Source of the DNA: Chitinophaga qingshengii
GTDB lineage: Bacteria; Bacteroidota; Bacteroidia; Chitinophagales; Chitinophagaceae
Length of the DNA: 64,000 nt
NCBI RefSeq assembly: GCF_014529935.1
Contig: NZ_JACVFC010000001.1
Coordinates: 682,001-746,000 of the forward strand
Reading direction: 5' to 3'
Shown: piece after piece, positions 16,908 through 25,657 of the stretch
Position numbering within the stretch: the first letter of the stretch is position 1
Layout: each line of letters begins with the position of its first letter
The notes under the pieces: model-generated
Seen by the model: only the letters and a program-made list of their open reading frames with translations
The model's database searches: none
What the model was told of the DNA's origin: nothing
Made by a program: the position numbers and the translations under genes

Positions 16908-18419
16908 TCAACCAGCAGTATACCCTGTGGATTTAATGGCTTCCAGTATTTCACGTATATGCGATAACGTAGTAACCGGGTTAAGGATTGTAAATTTCAG
17001 GTAGAACTCCCCTTCCACTTTAGTACTGGCCAAAATATACGTACCCTCAAAAAACAACGATTGTTTAATCCGGAGATTCAGCGCCGACAAGTCCGTATCT
17101 ATGCCCGCCGGCCGGAATCGAAATACCAGCACGCCCAGGTCTGAACTACTCAGCAGGTCAAAATCGGGGTCCTGTTGTAATAAGGCCGCTGTAGCGGCGG
17201 CAGTATCAATCATCATATCCGTGTATATGCCCAGCTTCTGTTTCCCCATCAACCGCAGCGTACACCAAAGTTTCAGCGCATCAAAGCGGCGGGTGCTCTG
17301 GGTAATGGACTTATTGATCTGCGCCGGCAGTTCATCGTAATCCTGTTCCGGCGGATTCAGATAGTCGGCATGGTGTTTCACCAGTTGCAGCGTGGATTTA
17401 TCTTTCACGAGGAAAGCGCTGCTGCTGATAGGCTGAAAGAAAGACTTATGATAATCCACCGTCACAGAATCCGCCCGTTCTATTCCACCCAGCAGATGCC
17501 GGTATTTATCAGATAACAACAACCCGCAGCCATAGGCAGCATCCACATGCATCCAAAGGTTATACGCCGATGCAATATCTGCAATGGGTTCCAGCGGATC
17601 TATGTTGCCAAAATCCGTTGTACCGGCAGTGGCCACAATCGCGATAGGGATATTACCCTGCGCCAATGCCTCTTCTACGGCAGATTTAAGGGCTGCCACA
17701 TCCATACGGAAACGGCTATCTGTTTTTACCTTCACCATGGCCTGCTCCCCCAATCCCAGCAGCCAGGTATTTTTTTCATTGCTGAAGTGCGCTTTATCAG
17801 ATACAAAAATTCTGAACCGGCGGGCCTGTTCTGATAGTCCGTCCCGTTTAACATCATGTCCTAACACCTGCAGGGCGAAGTAGTCCCGGGCCAGGAGTAA
17901 TCCCATCAGGTTGGATTGGGAGCCACCGGCGGTAAATACGCCGTCTGCGTTCGTGTAGCCGATCTCGTTAGCCGTCCAGTCTATCAGCCTTCTTTCGATA
18001 AACGTACCACCGGCACTTTGATCGTAGGTATCCTGCGAAGAATTGATCGCACTGATGATCACCTCAGCCGCCAGGGCGGGTATTACCACCGGGCAATTGA
18101 GGTGCGCGATGTATTGGGGCAGATGGAAAGCGGTAGCATGGCGGATATATAGCGCATGCACCTCTGCCAGCAGCGCGTCATAATCCGCCAGCGGTCGGTT
18201 CAGATCAGTACTGTAAACGGCCTCGCGGATCACCGCAGGACGGATGCCGCTAAAGGGTTGTTCTGTATCGCGCAGAAAACCCAGCACAGCATCCCTGGCC
18301 TTATCTATGGCCTGCTGATACCCACCGGCCGTTTCTTCATAAAAGATGTCTTTCAGTAATTTTCCGCCCCTGTTGTTGGGTTGAACAGGAGTAGCCAAGG
18401 TAATCTGGTCTGTATGCAT
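16908..18419 (-). CDS. PLP-dependent group II amino acid decarboxylase (siderophore diamine formation)
   Basis: A 503-aa fold-type I PLP decarboxylase of the DABA/lysine/aromatic decarboxylase group. The cofactor-binding Lys is K325 in VDYHKSFFQP. The ring-stacking His is at about 211 (SDKAHFS), and Asp293 in HVDAAYG pairs with the pyridine nitrogen. The segment TAGTTDFGNIDP is conserved in the group. It is the last gene of the six-gene siderophore operon, 21 bases after the dioxygenase gene. The likely job is to make the diamine (cadaverine, a hydroxylated cadaverine, putrescine or diaminopropane) that is then N-hydroxylated. Substrate choice cannot be read from the sequence, but the adjacent lysine-hydroxylase-like gene favours hydroxylysine or lysine. 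Confidence 0.9.
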   Translation of the reverse strand: MHTDQITLATPVQPNNRGGKLLKDIFYEETAGGYQQAIDKARDAVLGFLRDTEQPFSGIRPAVIREAVYSTDLNRPLADYDALLAEVHALYIRHATAFHLPQYIAHLNCPVVIPALAAEVIISAINSSQDTYDQSAGGTFIERRLIDWTANEIGYTNADGVFTAGGSQSNLMGLLLARDYFALQVLGHDVKRDGLSEQARRFRIFVSDKAHFSNEKNTWLLGLGEQAMVKVKTDSRFRMDVAALKSAVEEALAQGNIPIAIVATAGTTDFGNIDPLEPIADIASAYNLWMHVDAAYGCGLLLSDKYRHLLGGIERADSVTVDYHKSFFQPISSSAFLVKDKSTLQLVKHHADYLNPPEQDYDELPAQINKSITQSTRRFDALKLWCTLRLMGKQKLGIYTDMMIDTAAATAALLQQDPDFDLLSSSDLGVLVFRFRPAGIDTDLSALNLRIKQSLFFEGTYILASTKVEGEFYLKFTILNPVTTLSHIREILEAIKSTGYTAG

Positions 18420-18440
18420 ATCTGTTTTTTTAGATGGTGA

Positions 18441-19556
18441 TTAACGGGCGATACTGCCATAATGCTCCTCCATAATAAAATAAGGGTCATCCGTTTTGGT
18501 AACCGCCCGGATATTGATCAAACTCACCTTACTCATCATCCGCAACATCATTCTGCGTTCGCAGGGTACCATGACGCCTCTTTCTTCTCTATAACCCGCC
18601 ACAAAAGCATTTCTGCCATGTGCGCAAAGATGATTGTTGACGAAAATAAGGTCCCCGGCTTCCGGCACAAAGTCGCGGTAGATATGTGTCCGGGCTTCCG
18701 CCCAGAATGTTTCGAGATAATGTATGGCCGCTGCGCTCTGGCCGGCCTGTGGGTTGTACAGCTGTTCCGCCGCATCAAAACGAATAAACGGGTACACCTC
18801 ATTACCATACAATACGGCGGTGGTCACCTCCTCTCCGGCAGCGGCGTCCTCTGTGTAATTGGCGTCTTTCGGGCATTTAAACAGTGGCTGGAACAAAGGT
18901 TTCATCACCTCGTCGGTAGCACCATGAGAGCGGATGGAATACAGCATGGAGGGTACCTGTTCTTCGTTCCTGACAAACAGGAAACTGAGAAAATCAGCCT
19001 GATGAAAAAGGAAAGCATCTTCCGTATGTACAAACAGGTCGGTCCGGGAACCGCTGCCTGTCTGGGTATGGCTCATTTTTTCCTCTGGTATGATCGCATG
19101 CAATAACCCGCCACCTTTACGCTGCGCATAATACTGTACCGGTTTGCTGGGTGTTGCACCATGCAACAGGCTACTGATAAATCCATACGCCTGTAATTTG
19201 GTATCATCCATTTCCTTCCAACTGGCGGGTGTTGGCCCCAGCTCATCCTGGTCAACCTGTATCAATCCCCGGAAAACAATTGCGCCATATTGGGCAGCGG
19301 AATAATCGGCCCCAAAGTGGCTAAGTATGCGTGTAATACGTTCCGGCAACAACTGGTAGGCATTCAGGTGAAGTGTATCTATGAAGGCAGGGTTTTCGTA
19401 GCTGCCATATTCCCGGATCAGTTTCTGCGCGATAAAATACATAGCAGCAGATTCCCGCGCGGTGATATCTACGATCAATGGAGCGGCAGGCGGGGCGATA
19501 AACGTATCTTTCCCGGCTACCGCAGTATTAGCTGTTTCCAACGTTACGTTTTTCAT
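18441..19556 (-). CDS. Fe(II)/2-oxoglutarate dioxygenase, clavaminate synthase-like (lysine hydroxylase-like)
   Basis: A 371-aa TauD/clavaminate-synthase-superfamily oxygenase. The iron facial triad is readable as H177-T-E179 (FVHTEDAF) with distal H313 (LCAHGRNAF). The HxE form is typical of clavaminate-synthase-like enzymes. An Arg in CERRMMLR (about 334-338) is a candidate for binding 2-oxoglutarate. Members of this group from Chitinophaga, Niastella and Flavobacterium are known (from memory) as free L-lysine 3- or 4-hydroxylases. Its place inside the operon, directly before the decarboxylase, suggests that it hydroxylates lysine or a related diamino acid. Regiochemistry is not predictable. 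Confidence 0.88.
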   Translation of the reverse strand: MKNVTLETANTAVAGKDTFIAPPAAPLIVDITARESAAMYFIAQKLIREYGSYENPAFIDTLHLNAYQLLPERITRILSHFGADYSAAQYGAIVFRGLIQVDQDELGPTPASWKEMDDTKLQAYGFISSLLHGATPSKPVQYYAQRKGGGLLHAIIPEEKMSHTQTGSGSRTDLFVHTEDAFLFHQADFLSFLFVRNEEQVPSMLYSIRSHGATDEVMKPLFQPLFKCPKDANYTEDAAAGEEVTTAVLYGNEVYPFIRFDAAEQLYNPQAGQSAAAIHYLETFWAEARTHIYRDFVPEAGDLIFVNNHLCAHGRNAFVAGYREERGVMVPCERRMMLRMMSKVSLINIRAVTKTDDPYFIMEEHYGSIAR

Positions 19557-19585
19557 GTTGAAGGTTTAAATGGATCAATGGTTTT

Positions 19586-21466
19586 TTATGTGTTTGTTGC
19601 CGTAGGGCATTCCAACTCTCTGCCCGGTAGACGGCGGCCAGCCACCGGAGCGGCACGTTTAAAAGGAGCGATCGGGTTCTGTAACATTCCTGCCAGTTGC
19701 AGACTGCCGGCGGGGTCTGCCAGATCCACCATTTGCTGGTGATTGCGCAGTTGTAAGCGGTTCAGGCACGATAAAATAAATTCCGGTGCGAACATATCGT
19801 ACTGCTCAAATTTGGCGGCATGCTGCGGCTGATCATCCTGGTAGGCGTATACACAGGCAGCCACCTGTTGCCAGAAGGCCGATTCTGCATAATCACAGCG
19901 GGTGACCAGGATATTGGACAAAAACCGGAAGAAACAATCAAATACATCGGTGAGTATGCTGAGTATACGCAGCTCATCGGGTACGGTAACACATATACGC
20001 CGTCCCTTCTCCGCGATGTCTGTATTCATGCGGAACACTCCTATCTCCTCCGTAATGTCTTTCATAATGGCCTTCACCGGTACATGGTTCTCCAATACCA
20101 GGATCAGGTTTTCTCCATGCGGCATAAACACCAGGTCATGTTCATAAAAACAATGCAGCAATGGCGTCAGGTAAGCCCGCAGATAACGCTCCAGCCAATC
20201 GTGTATGGACAACCCCGAGGCTTCAATCAGTACGGGCAACAAGGCATTACCCTCAAAATCAGTATGCAGCAGGGCGGCCATGGTCATCAACTGCTGGCCG
20301 GGTTGCAGCACTTTAGCGGGGCTTTCCCGCCACAAGCCTGCCAGCATCTTGTTGTAGGCCACCTGCTTCCCAAAGGGTTCATAATAAAAGTTCCGGTAAC
20401 CAACGGTCGCTACTTCGCACAGCAGTGTAAAGCCCTGCTGCCGGAGATAGGGATCAGCGCCCACATATTGCCGTATCCATTCAGTAACAGGCGGGGTACT
20501 GTCCATGTAATAAGGGGTCAGTCCGCGTACAAAGCCCATATTCAAAATAGACAGGGCCGTTTTAGTATAGTGTTTCTCCGGGTGCGTGAGGTTATAAAAC
20601 GTGCGGATGGATTGCTGCACATTAAACTGATCGGGGCTGTATCCCAAACACACCAGGTGTTGGTTAGCCAGGTCCGGTGCGCAGATAATAGCCAGTTTAT
20701 TAAACCACTGCCAGGGATGTACCGGTATAAAAAAATAATCATCCGGCGAAAGACCTTTGTCGGTAAGTTTCCTATTAAAATCCGCCAGCACAGCAGCTCC
20801 CAGCTCAGCAGCGATCAGCTGCCGATAAGGTAACTCTTCCACCGCGTTGTAGGCCGTACGGCTTTTGTGGCCGGCCAGCCAGATCAGTTGAATGGGCCGG
20901 TCAGCCTCGGGCGCATATTGGCGGTAATCGTTCGCATCAAAACCAATACGCCCGTTATTGGCCACAAAACAAGGGTGACCGGAAGTCATGGCATGTTCAA
21001 TGGTTTGATATCCGGAGCGCACCAATTCCTGCAATGGCAACTGCGGTCGGCTCATCATATAGCCGCTGCCGTTAAGTGTGCTGATGATCTCCTCCAGGTA
21101 ACCTGGCAGGTGCTCCTGGCTGATGTTCAACTGGCTTTGAAACTCCTGTATCAACAGGATACTGTCCAGCGGCATCTCCTCCCCGTTCCGTACTTTCCGG
21201 ATACTGTCCGCATCCACTGACCAATGATTCAAACACAGTACACGGGCGCGGAAAGTATAGGTCACTCCCACGGCATCAGAGGCCGGCAACCGGTAGTGAA
21301 GCCACTCACCGGCAGTGCCGGTATACTCCGGCTGCAACAGCAGCTCATGGGCAAATTCACTGATGATTTTGGCTACATGCAAACGATTAGCCTTTGCCCA
21401 GATGGCGGGCTGTAAATGTGCAACGACCTGTTCAGGGGTATTCATGATAGTATGCTCTGTATACAT
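19586..21466 (-). CDS. NRPS-independent siderophore synthetase, IucA/IucC family
   Basis: A 626-aa ATP-dependent synthetase that condenses a carboxylate with an amine or hydroxylamine. Family blocks in order are TSGHPCFVANNGRIGF near 155-170, KSRTAYN, FFIPVHPWQW, SIRTFYNLTHPEKHYTKT and the ATP-site region FMPHGENLILVLENHVPVK. The FhuF-like C-terminal part is present. It is the only NIS synthetase in the operon, as in bisucaberin or desferrioxamine clusters rather than aerobactin, which needs two. The start is ATG 21466, two bases after the upstream acyltransferase stop. A TTG at 21472 is also in frame. Confidence 0.93.
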   Translation of the reverse strand: MYTEHTIMNTPEQVVAHLQPAIWAKANRLHVAKIISEFAHELLLQPEYTGTAGEWLHYRLPASDAVGVTYTFRARVLCLNHWSVDADSIRKVRNGEEMPLDSILLIQEFQSQLNISQEHLPGYLEEIISTLNGSGYMMSRPQLPLQELVRSGYQTIEHAMTSGHPCFVANNGRIGFDANDYRQYAPEADRPIQLIWLAGHKSRTAYNAVEELPYRQLIAAELGAAVLADFNRKLTDKGLSPDDYFFIPVHPWQWFNKLAIICAPDLANQHLVCLGYSPDQFNVQQSIRTFYNLTHPEKHYTKTALSILNMGFVRGLTPYYMDSTPPVTEWIRQYVGADPYLRQQGFTLLCEVATVGYRNFYYEPFGKQVAYNKMLAGLWRESPAKVLQPGQQLMTMAALLHTDFEGNALLPVLIEASGLSIHDWLERYLRAYLTPLLHCFYEHDLVFMPHGENLILVLENHVPVKAIMKDITEEIGVFRMNTDIAEKGRRICVTVPDELRILSILTDVFDCFFRFLSNILVTRCDYAESAFWQQVAACVYAYQDDQPQHAAKFEQYDMFAPEFILSCLNRLQLRNHQQMVDLADPAGSLQLAGMLQNPIAPFKRAAPVAGRRLPGRELECPTATNT

Positions 21467-21468
21467 TG

Positions 21469-22044
21469 TCAATTGTTTTGTTTTGAAAAAATATATTGTT
21501 GCCTGGTGCAGAATGCCAGGGCTGCGGTTTTGTGCGGTAACTGTACTGTTTGCTGATAAATAAATCCCGCCTTCCGGTTCAGGCGATGAATTTTTTCATT
21601 GTTGATATCCGGTTCCACCACTACCCGCTGATACCGGGAGTTTTCAAACAAATAATCCATCACGAACGTGAAGACTTCCCAGGTGAAACCGGCAATAGGC
21701 GTTTCCGGTGGCCCCATCAGTATATGCATACCCACATCGCCTGGTTCTGCCTTGTAATAGTGACCGATGAGGTCATGCGCAGGATCATAACATTCGCAGA
21801 GGAAAGCCATCTTACCGTTGACGCTCCCTATCAATGCGCAGGCATGCTCCTGATGATGGATAAGCGCATACTCCGCCAGCACCGCCTCACAGGTCTTATC
21901 CATCATGCCCCAGTAACGGGCGTATGGTTGCGTTACCCAGCGGTAGATCTCCGGGGTATCCTGCTGTGGGTCCATAGGCCGGAGCGTTAGCCGACCTAAT
22001 AGCGGACTTGTTTTTTGATAAACAGTTGCTATGGTGATGCTCAT
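21469..22044 (-). CDS. GNAT acyltransferase, siderophore hydroxylamine acylation (IucB/AlcB-like)
   Basis: A 191-aa acyl-CoA-dependent N-acyltransferase. The C-terminal half has the features of siderophore GNATs: VGMHILMGPP for CoA contact, WEVFTFVMDYLFEN, and VVVEPDINNEKIHRLNRKAGF. It would acylate the N-hydroxylated diamine, with acetyl- or succinyl-CoA as donor, to form the hydroxamate. It overlaps the MFS exporter by 4 bases upstream and is 2 bases from the synthetase start downstream, so the three are tightly coupled. Confidence 0.9.
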   Translation of the reverse strand: MSITIATVYQKTSPLLGRLTLRPMDPQQDTPEIYRWVTQPYARYWGMMDKTCEAVLAEYALIHHQEHACALIGSVNGKMAFLCECYDPAHDLIGHYYKAEPGDVGMHILMGPPETPIAGFTWEVFTFVMDYLFENSRYQRVVVEPDINNEKIHRLNRKAGFIYQQTVQLPHKTAALAFCTRQQYIFSKQNN

Positions 22045-23222
22045 GAGGATGACGTTTGAATGGGTTGCACATGAGGGCGTGCCAACTGGTAATACATACC
22101 GGCTACCAGCAGGTAACCCGCAAACGCCGCTATAAAAGGGACATTCAGCGGAAATTGCTCCACCAGTACACCCGCGGAGAAGGAAGCGGCCAGCACACCC
22201 AGGTTTTGAAAGAAGTGTATCTTGCTGTATTCGACAGCATAGGAAGCCGGATCAGTGATGTGAAACAACAGGGCGTCAAAGCGGACAGCCGACTGAAAAA
22301 ACGCCCAGCCATACAAGCATCTGCCTGCAATAACGGCCGCCGTCGAAGGAACAGCCTGTAGCGCCATTCCCGCTAACGCCAGTAGCAATGCCGGCAGGAT
22401 AGCCTGCCAGGGAGAAGCAACCGCCGGGCGGCGACGGTTTATCCAAAGTGCTGCCACTGCTACTGCCGCAGGGATGGCATACACCGCGCCGGAGAGTGTT
22501 CGTATATCCATCCCCGATACCGTTTCCCAGTACCTCACAAAAAAAGGACGGATAATAAAATCGCCGCCATAGAAAAACAGGGTGATCACACTCAACCGCA
22601 GCACCGTGCCGGTAGGTAGCCATGTTGTGCTACTACGTGCAGCCGGTTCCGTTATCGCAGCCCCTGGTATGTCGGCCCGGCGGGCTGCCAGGAGATATGC
22701 ACTCAGGCCGGCCTGGAAAAGATCACCGGCAGCCATGCCCAAGTAGATATACTGTGGCTGCATCCAGTCAATGATCATACCGCCGAATACCGCTCCCAGC
22801 ACACTACCCAGATGTATGATAACAGACAACACGCTGATAACGCCCAAATGTTTATCCTTCTCCGTTATCCGGAGGATAAATGGATACACTAACAAATAGC
22901 TGCCTTTAAAAATGATAATGACCAGGGATACTACCCAGAACAGGGCATAGTGGGTGATAAAGGCGCAACACACTGCTAATATGCCGGCGATACACTGGGT
23001 ATATACCAATATCCTCAGTTCCGGCACACGGCGCGAAACCAGGGCCCATACCGGAAAGGCGATCATCACCGTAGCGCATACGGCGCTAAAATAGGCGCCG
23101 GTGATCTGCGGGTCCTGTATACCAAAGCGGGCCGCAAAAAATAGCGGGTAAAACGGGTGCATCATGTAATCGCTGACCACCGCCACCAGGGTCATTATTA
23201 TCAGATAAAATCGTAGTGACAT
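22041..23222 (-). CDS. MFS transporter, probable siderophore exporter
   Basis: A 393-aa major facilitator protein with about 12 hydrophobic segments along its full length and Arg-rich cytoplasmic loops (for example VSRRVPELR after helix 2). The start with YLIIMTLVAVVSDYMMHPFYPLFF is the expected first helix. Its place in the siderophore operon, one base from the monooxygenase and overlapping the acyltransferase by 4 bases, points to export of the finished siderophore across the inner membrane. Import of a ferric complex or precursor cannot be excluded. Confidence 0.88.
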   Translation of the reverse strand: MSLRFYLIIMTLVAVVSDYMMHPFYPLFFAARFGIQDPQITGAYFSAVCATVMIAFPVWALVSRRVPELRILVYTQCIAGILAVCCAFITHYALFWVVSLVIIIFKGSYLLVYPFILRITEKDKHLGVISVLSVIIHLGSVLGAVFGGMIIDWMQPQYIYLGMAAGDLFQAGLSAYLLAARRADIPGAAITEPAARSSTTWLPTGTVLRLSVITLFFYGGDFIIRPFFVRYWETVSGMDIRTLSGAVYAIPAAVAVAALWINRRRPAVASPWQAILPALLLALAGMALQAVPSTAAVIAGRCLYGWAFFQSAVRFDALLFHITDPASYAVEYSKIHFFQNLGVLAASFSAGVLVEQFPLNVPFIAAFAGYLLVAGMYYQLARPHVQPIQTSSS

Positions 23223-23223
23223 A

Positions 23224-24537
23224 TTATATCAGGTGTGGTGTGGATACAATTTCTTCACCGGCGCTCACGCCAAACTGCTGAAACGCAATGCGCTGCTCGA
23301 TAGGATAAACTTCCCGGCCCAGCATCTCCCGGATAATACAGGCATTACGGTAACAACCCATGCCCAGATCAGGAGTAACAAAGCCATGTGTATGCAGTTC
23401 GGCATTTTGTACAAATATGGACCCGGCAACATCAATGGTGTAATTGCGGTTTACGGCGAAGCGGCCCTGATCGTCCAGTTGTATCTTGTGCAGCACCGGC
23501 TCCAAAAAATCGGGTACATGGCTGGTATACCCGGTCGCCAATACCAGACCAGCTGTTTGGTGCCGGTAGTATTTCTCCTGCTCCTCCTGGTAAAACGTCA
23601 GCCGGAAATGATTGTCCTCATAGGAGACCTCCTGCAGGTTGGCATTGGTACGCAGGGAAACATCGATGTCCGCCACCAGCTTTTTGGTGTAAATGGTATC
23701 AAAGATGGCGGCTATCAGCTCATTGTTGATGCCTTTGTACAGGTGCTTTTGTTGCTGTAGCAGCGCATCCCGTTTGTATGCCGGCAGGTGATAGAAATAA
23801 TCGACATATTCGGGAGAGGTCATCTCCAGCGTCAGTTTGCTGTATTCCAATGGATAAAAACGGGGAGACCGTGTGATCCAGTGCAGGGAATAACCATAGG
23901 TGTCAATATCCTGCAACAGATCGTAATAAATTTCCGCGGCACTTTGTCCGCTGCCTACAATGGTGATGGAAGACAGTGATTGCAGCCGGTGTTTATGTTG
24001 CAGGTAATGGGCGGAATGCAGGGCATTATTCATAAATTCCCTGCAATGTGCAGGAATATAAGGTTGCGTTCCGGTACCCAGCACCAGTTTCCGTGCGTGT
24101 ATGAACAGCTGTTCGTTGCCAGGTATAGTACATTGTAACCGGTACACTTGTTTGCGCTCATCGTATTCAATCTTTTTTACGGCAGTGTTAAAATGTATTT
24201 CAGGTAACTGTGTGATAACCCAGCGGCAATACTGGTTATATTCATTTCGCAACATTTTGAATTGTTCGCGGATATAAAAAGCGTATATGCGTCCCTGTTG
24301 TTTGAGATAATTGAGGAAACTGAACGGGTTGGTAGGATCGGCCAGGGTTACATGGTCCGCCAGGAAGGGCACCTGCAGCGTGGTATCCTGCATCAGCATG
24401 CCCGGGTGCCAGTTAAACTCCGGCCTTTTATCGAGAAAGATACCATCCAGGTCAGCAATACCAGTGGTGAGACAGGCCAGTCCGAGGTTAAAAGGTCCAA
24501 CGCCAACCGCTGCAAAGTCATAAATCTTTTTGTCCAT
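23224..24537 (-). CDS. Lysine/ornithine/diamine N-monooxygenase (IucD/DesB-like)
   Basis: A 437-aa flavin N-hydroxylating monooxygenase, first gene of the siderophore operon. The FAD motif is GVGPFNLGLA (residues 12-21). The substrate and flavin region includes WHPGMLMQDTTLQV and LADHVTLADPTNPFSFLNYL. The NADPH site is IVGSGQSAAEIYYDLL near residue 200, and the ATGYTSH signature lies near 350. It would hydroxylate the terminal amine of the diamine made by the decarboxylase, or of lysine itself. It uses O2, NADPH and FAD in the cytoplasm. Confidence 0.94.
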   Translation of the reverse strand: MDKKIYDFAAVGVGPFNLGLACLTTGIADLDGIFLDKRPEFNWHPGMLMQDTTLQVPFLADHVTLADPTNPFSFLNYLKQQGRIYAFYIREQFKMLRNEYNQYCRWVITQLPEIHFNTAVKKIEYDERKQVYRLQCTIPGNEQLFIHARKLVLGTGTQPYIPAHCREFMNNALHSAHYLQHKHRLQSLSSITIVGSGQSAAEIYYDLLQDIDTYGYSLHWITRSPRFYPLEYSKLTLEMTSPEYVDYFYHLPAYKRDALLQQQKHLYKGINNELIAAIFDTIYTKKLVADIDVSLRTNANLQEVSYEDNHFRLTFYQEEQEKYYRHQTAGLVLATGYTSHVPDFLEPVLHKIQLDDQGRFAVNRNYTIDVAGSIFVQNAELHTHGFVTPDLGMGCYRNACIIREMLGREVYPIEQRIAFQQFGVSAGEEIVSTPHLI

Positions 24538-24564
24538 AGCATTTTCATTTTTGATAGCAATCCT

Positions 24565-24595
24565 TAAAAGTACGAGCTACGAAGCCCTTCATCAA
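24565..24595 (-). promoter_or_regulatory. Candidate promoter of the siderophore operon
   Basis: On the minus strand TTG (24595-24593) is followed after 20 bases by TACTTTTA (24572-24565), seven of eight matches to the Bacteroidota -7 element TAnnTTTG. The element ends 28 bases before the monooxygenase ATG. No convincing Fur box was found next to it. Confidence 0.4.
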
Positions 24596-24689
24596 TCGCT
24601 CCGGAAGGGTAAAAAGAAGGTAGTGCCGGGGTAGCGGCGCTACCATCGGGGTGGTATAAAAATGCGGACAAGCAGCAGTCGTATTAAAC

Positions 24690-24724
24690 ACAAAGGGCAA
24701 CCGCGTAATACGGTCGCCCTTTGT
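24690..24724 (-). terminator. Terminator-like hairpin after the NarL-type regulator
   Basis: ACAAAGGGC (24690-24698) pairs with GCCCTTTGT (24716-24724), and the stem is extended inside by ACCG/CGGT across a mismatch. On the minus strand it is followed by GTTTAATA. It lies 22 bases after the stop of the regulator at 24746 and insulates it from the siderophore operon. Confidence 0.6.
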
Positions 24725-24745
24725 AGGTCAGCGTCAGCAGTTGTT

Positions 24746-25405
24746 CTACGTGGCGAGTTTTACAATGCCTGCTTCCAGTGCGTAGTTACATAATTCAACG
24801 GCAGAGTGTAGTTGCAGTTTACGCATAATATTCCGGCGATGGGTATGAATGGTATGTTGACTTAAATGCATGGTTCCTGCGATTTCCTTGTTGGACTTTC
24901 CGGCGGCTATCTGGCGCACGATTTCTATTTCCCGTATGGATAACCCTTCGGGAGGGAAACGGGGAACAACCGTTATTTTTTTTCTGTCTTCAAGCAATAA
25001 GTCCAGGGCGAAGGAGCAAAAGAATTTTTCTCCCCGCAGGGTACTATTGATGGCCTGGTGTACATCTCTTTTCCGGCATTCTTTCGTGAGTATGCAATAT
25101 ACGTTACTATCGAGGAACCGGAAGATGTCCACTTTTTTTTGTTGGCTGGAAATGAGTATCACTCTGCATTCCGGAATAACAGACAAGGCCTGGAGCAGTT
25201 TGTCGGCATCAAAATGGCCAGGATCGTAATCCAATACGAGAATATCCGGCTGAAAAGTAAGTAAAGCAGGCTGCAGCTCATCGCCGTTGCCTGCTTCTTT
25301 TATCTGGTAGTTATTTTGATGATCCGCTAACAAACTTTTGATTCCTTCTCTGTAAACAGGTTGCGCATCCGCCAGTATTATACGGGTGGTGACTGTATTG
25401 TTCAT
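24746..25405 (-). CDS. NarL/LuxR-type response regulator, orphan
   Basis: A 219-aa regulator. It has a receiver (about 8-125) with phospho-acceptor Asp59 (DILVLDYDPG) and conserved Lys in LTKE. The C-terminal LuxR-type helix-turn-helix (about 150-215) shows LSIREIEIVRQIAAGKSNKE and HTIHTHRRNIMRKL. The acidic pocket reads LADAQ, with only one of the usual two acidic residues, so phosphorylation may be weakened or altered. No histidine kinase is adjacent. Its place between the siderophore operon and the TonB receptor operon suggests, but does not show, a role in iron uptake. Confidence 0.88.
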   Translation of the reverse strand: MNNTVTTRIILADAQPVYREGIKSLLADHQNNYQIKEAGNGDELQPALLTFQPDILVLDYDPGHFDADKLLQALSVIPECRVILISSQQKKVDIFRFLDSNVYCILTKECRKRDVHQAINSTLRGEKFFCSFALDLLLEDRKKITVVPRFPPEGLSIREIEIVRQIAAGKSNKEIAGTMHLSQHTIHTHRRNIMRKLQLHSAVELCNYALEAGIVKLAT

Positions 25406-25514
25406 TATGCTGATAACTCTTTACAATGACCTGTTTCGACCAGGAAGATAAATGGTTAATGTTACTTCAGGGTTACCGGTTTTTCTTGTCGTATATTTTT
25501 GGGCCGATGGATAT

Positions 25515-25652
25515 TTACTGCCGGTATGCAATAGGTTTCACTTCATCTATGAAGGCGTAAATACACCCTGTAATGCCCAGTATGAAAACAACCAGCCCGG
25601 ACATCAGCCCGAGCCAGCTATGTATTCGCAGGATAGTTTTCTTAAGGGGCAT
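25515..25652 (-). pseudogene. Remnant of a PepSY-family membrane protein (first 45 codons)
   Basis: Reading the minus strand from an ATG at 25652 gives 45 residues ending in a stop at 25515. They include LRIHSWLGLMSGLVVFILG then ITGCIYAF, the typical first transmembrane segment of PepSY-associated membrane proteins, which are normally about 370-400 aa. The sequence stops right after VKPIAYRQ. The 110 bases beyond it show no PepSY continuation in any frame I checked. It starts 5 bases after the DUF4198-like gene, so it was the third gene of the TonB receptor operon. I read it as a deletion remnant; a functional micro-protein is less likely. Confidence 0.7.
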
Positions 25653-25657
25653 ATGGC

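Noticed and set aside
19820..20833. 337-codon plus-strand frame inside the siderophore synthetase
   Set aside because: It is antisense to a full IucA/IucC protein and shows no domain of its own.
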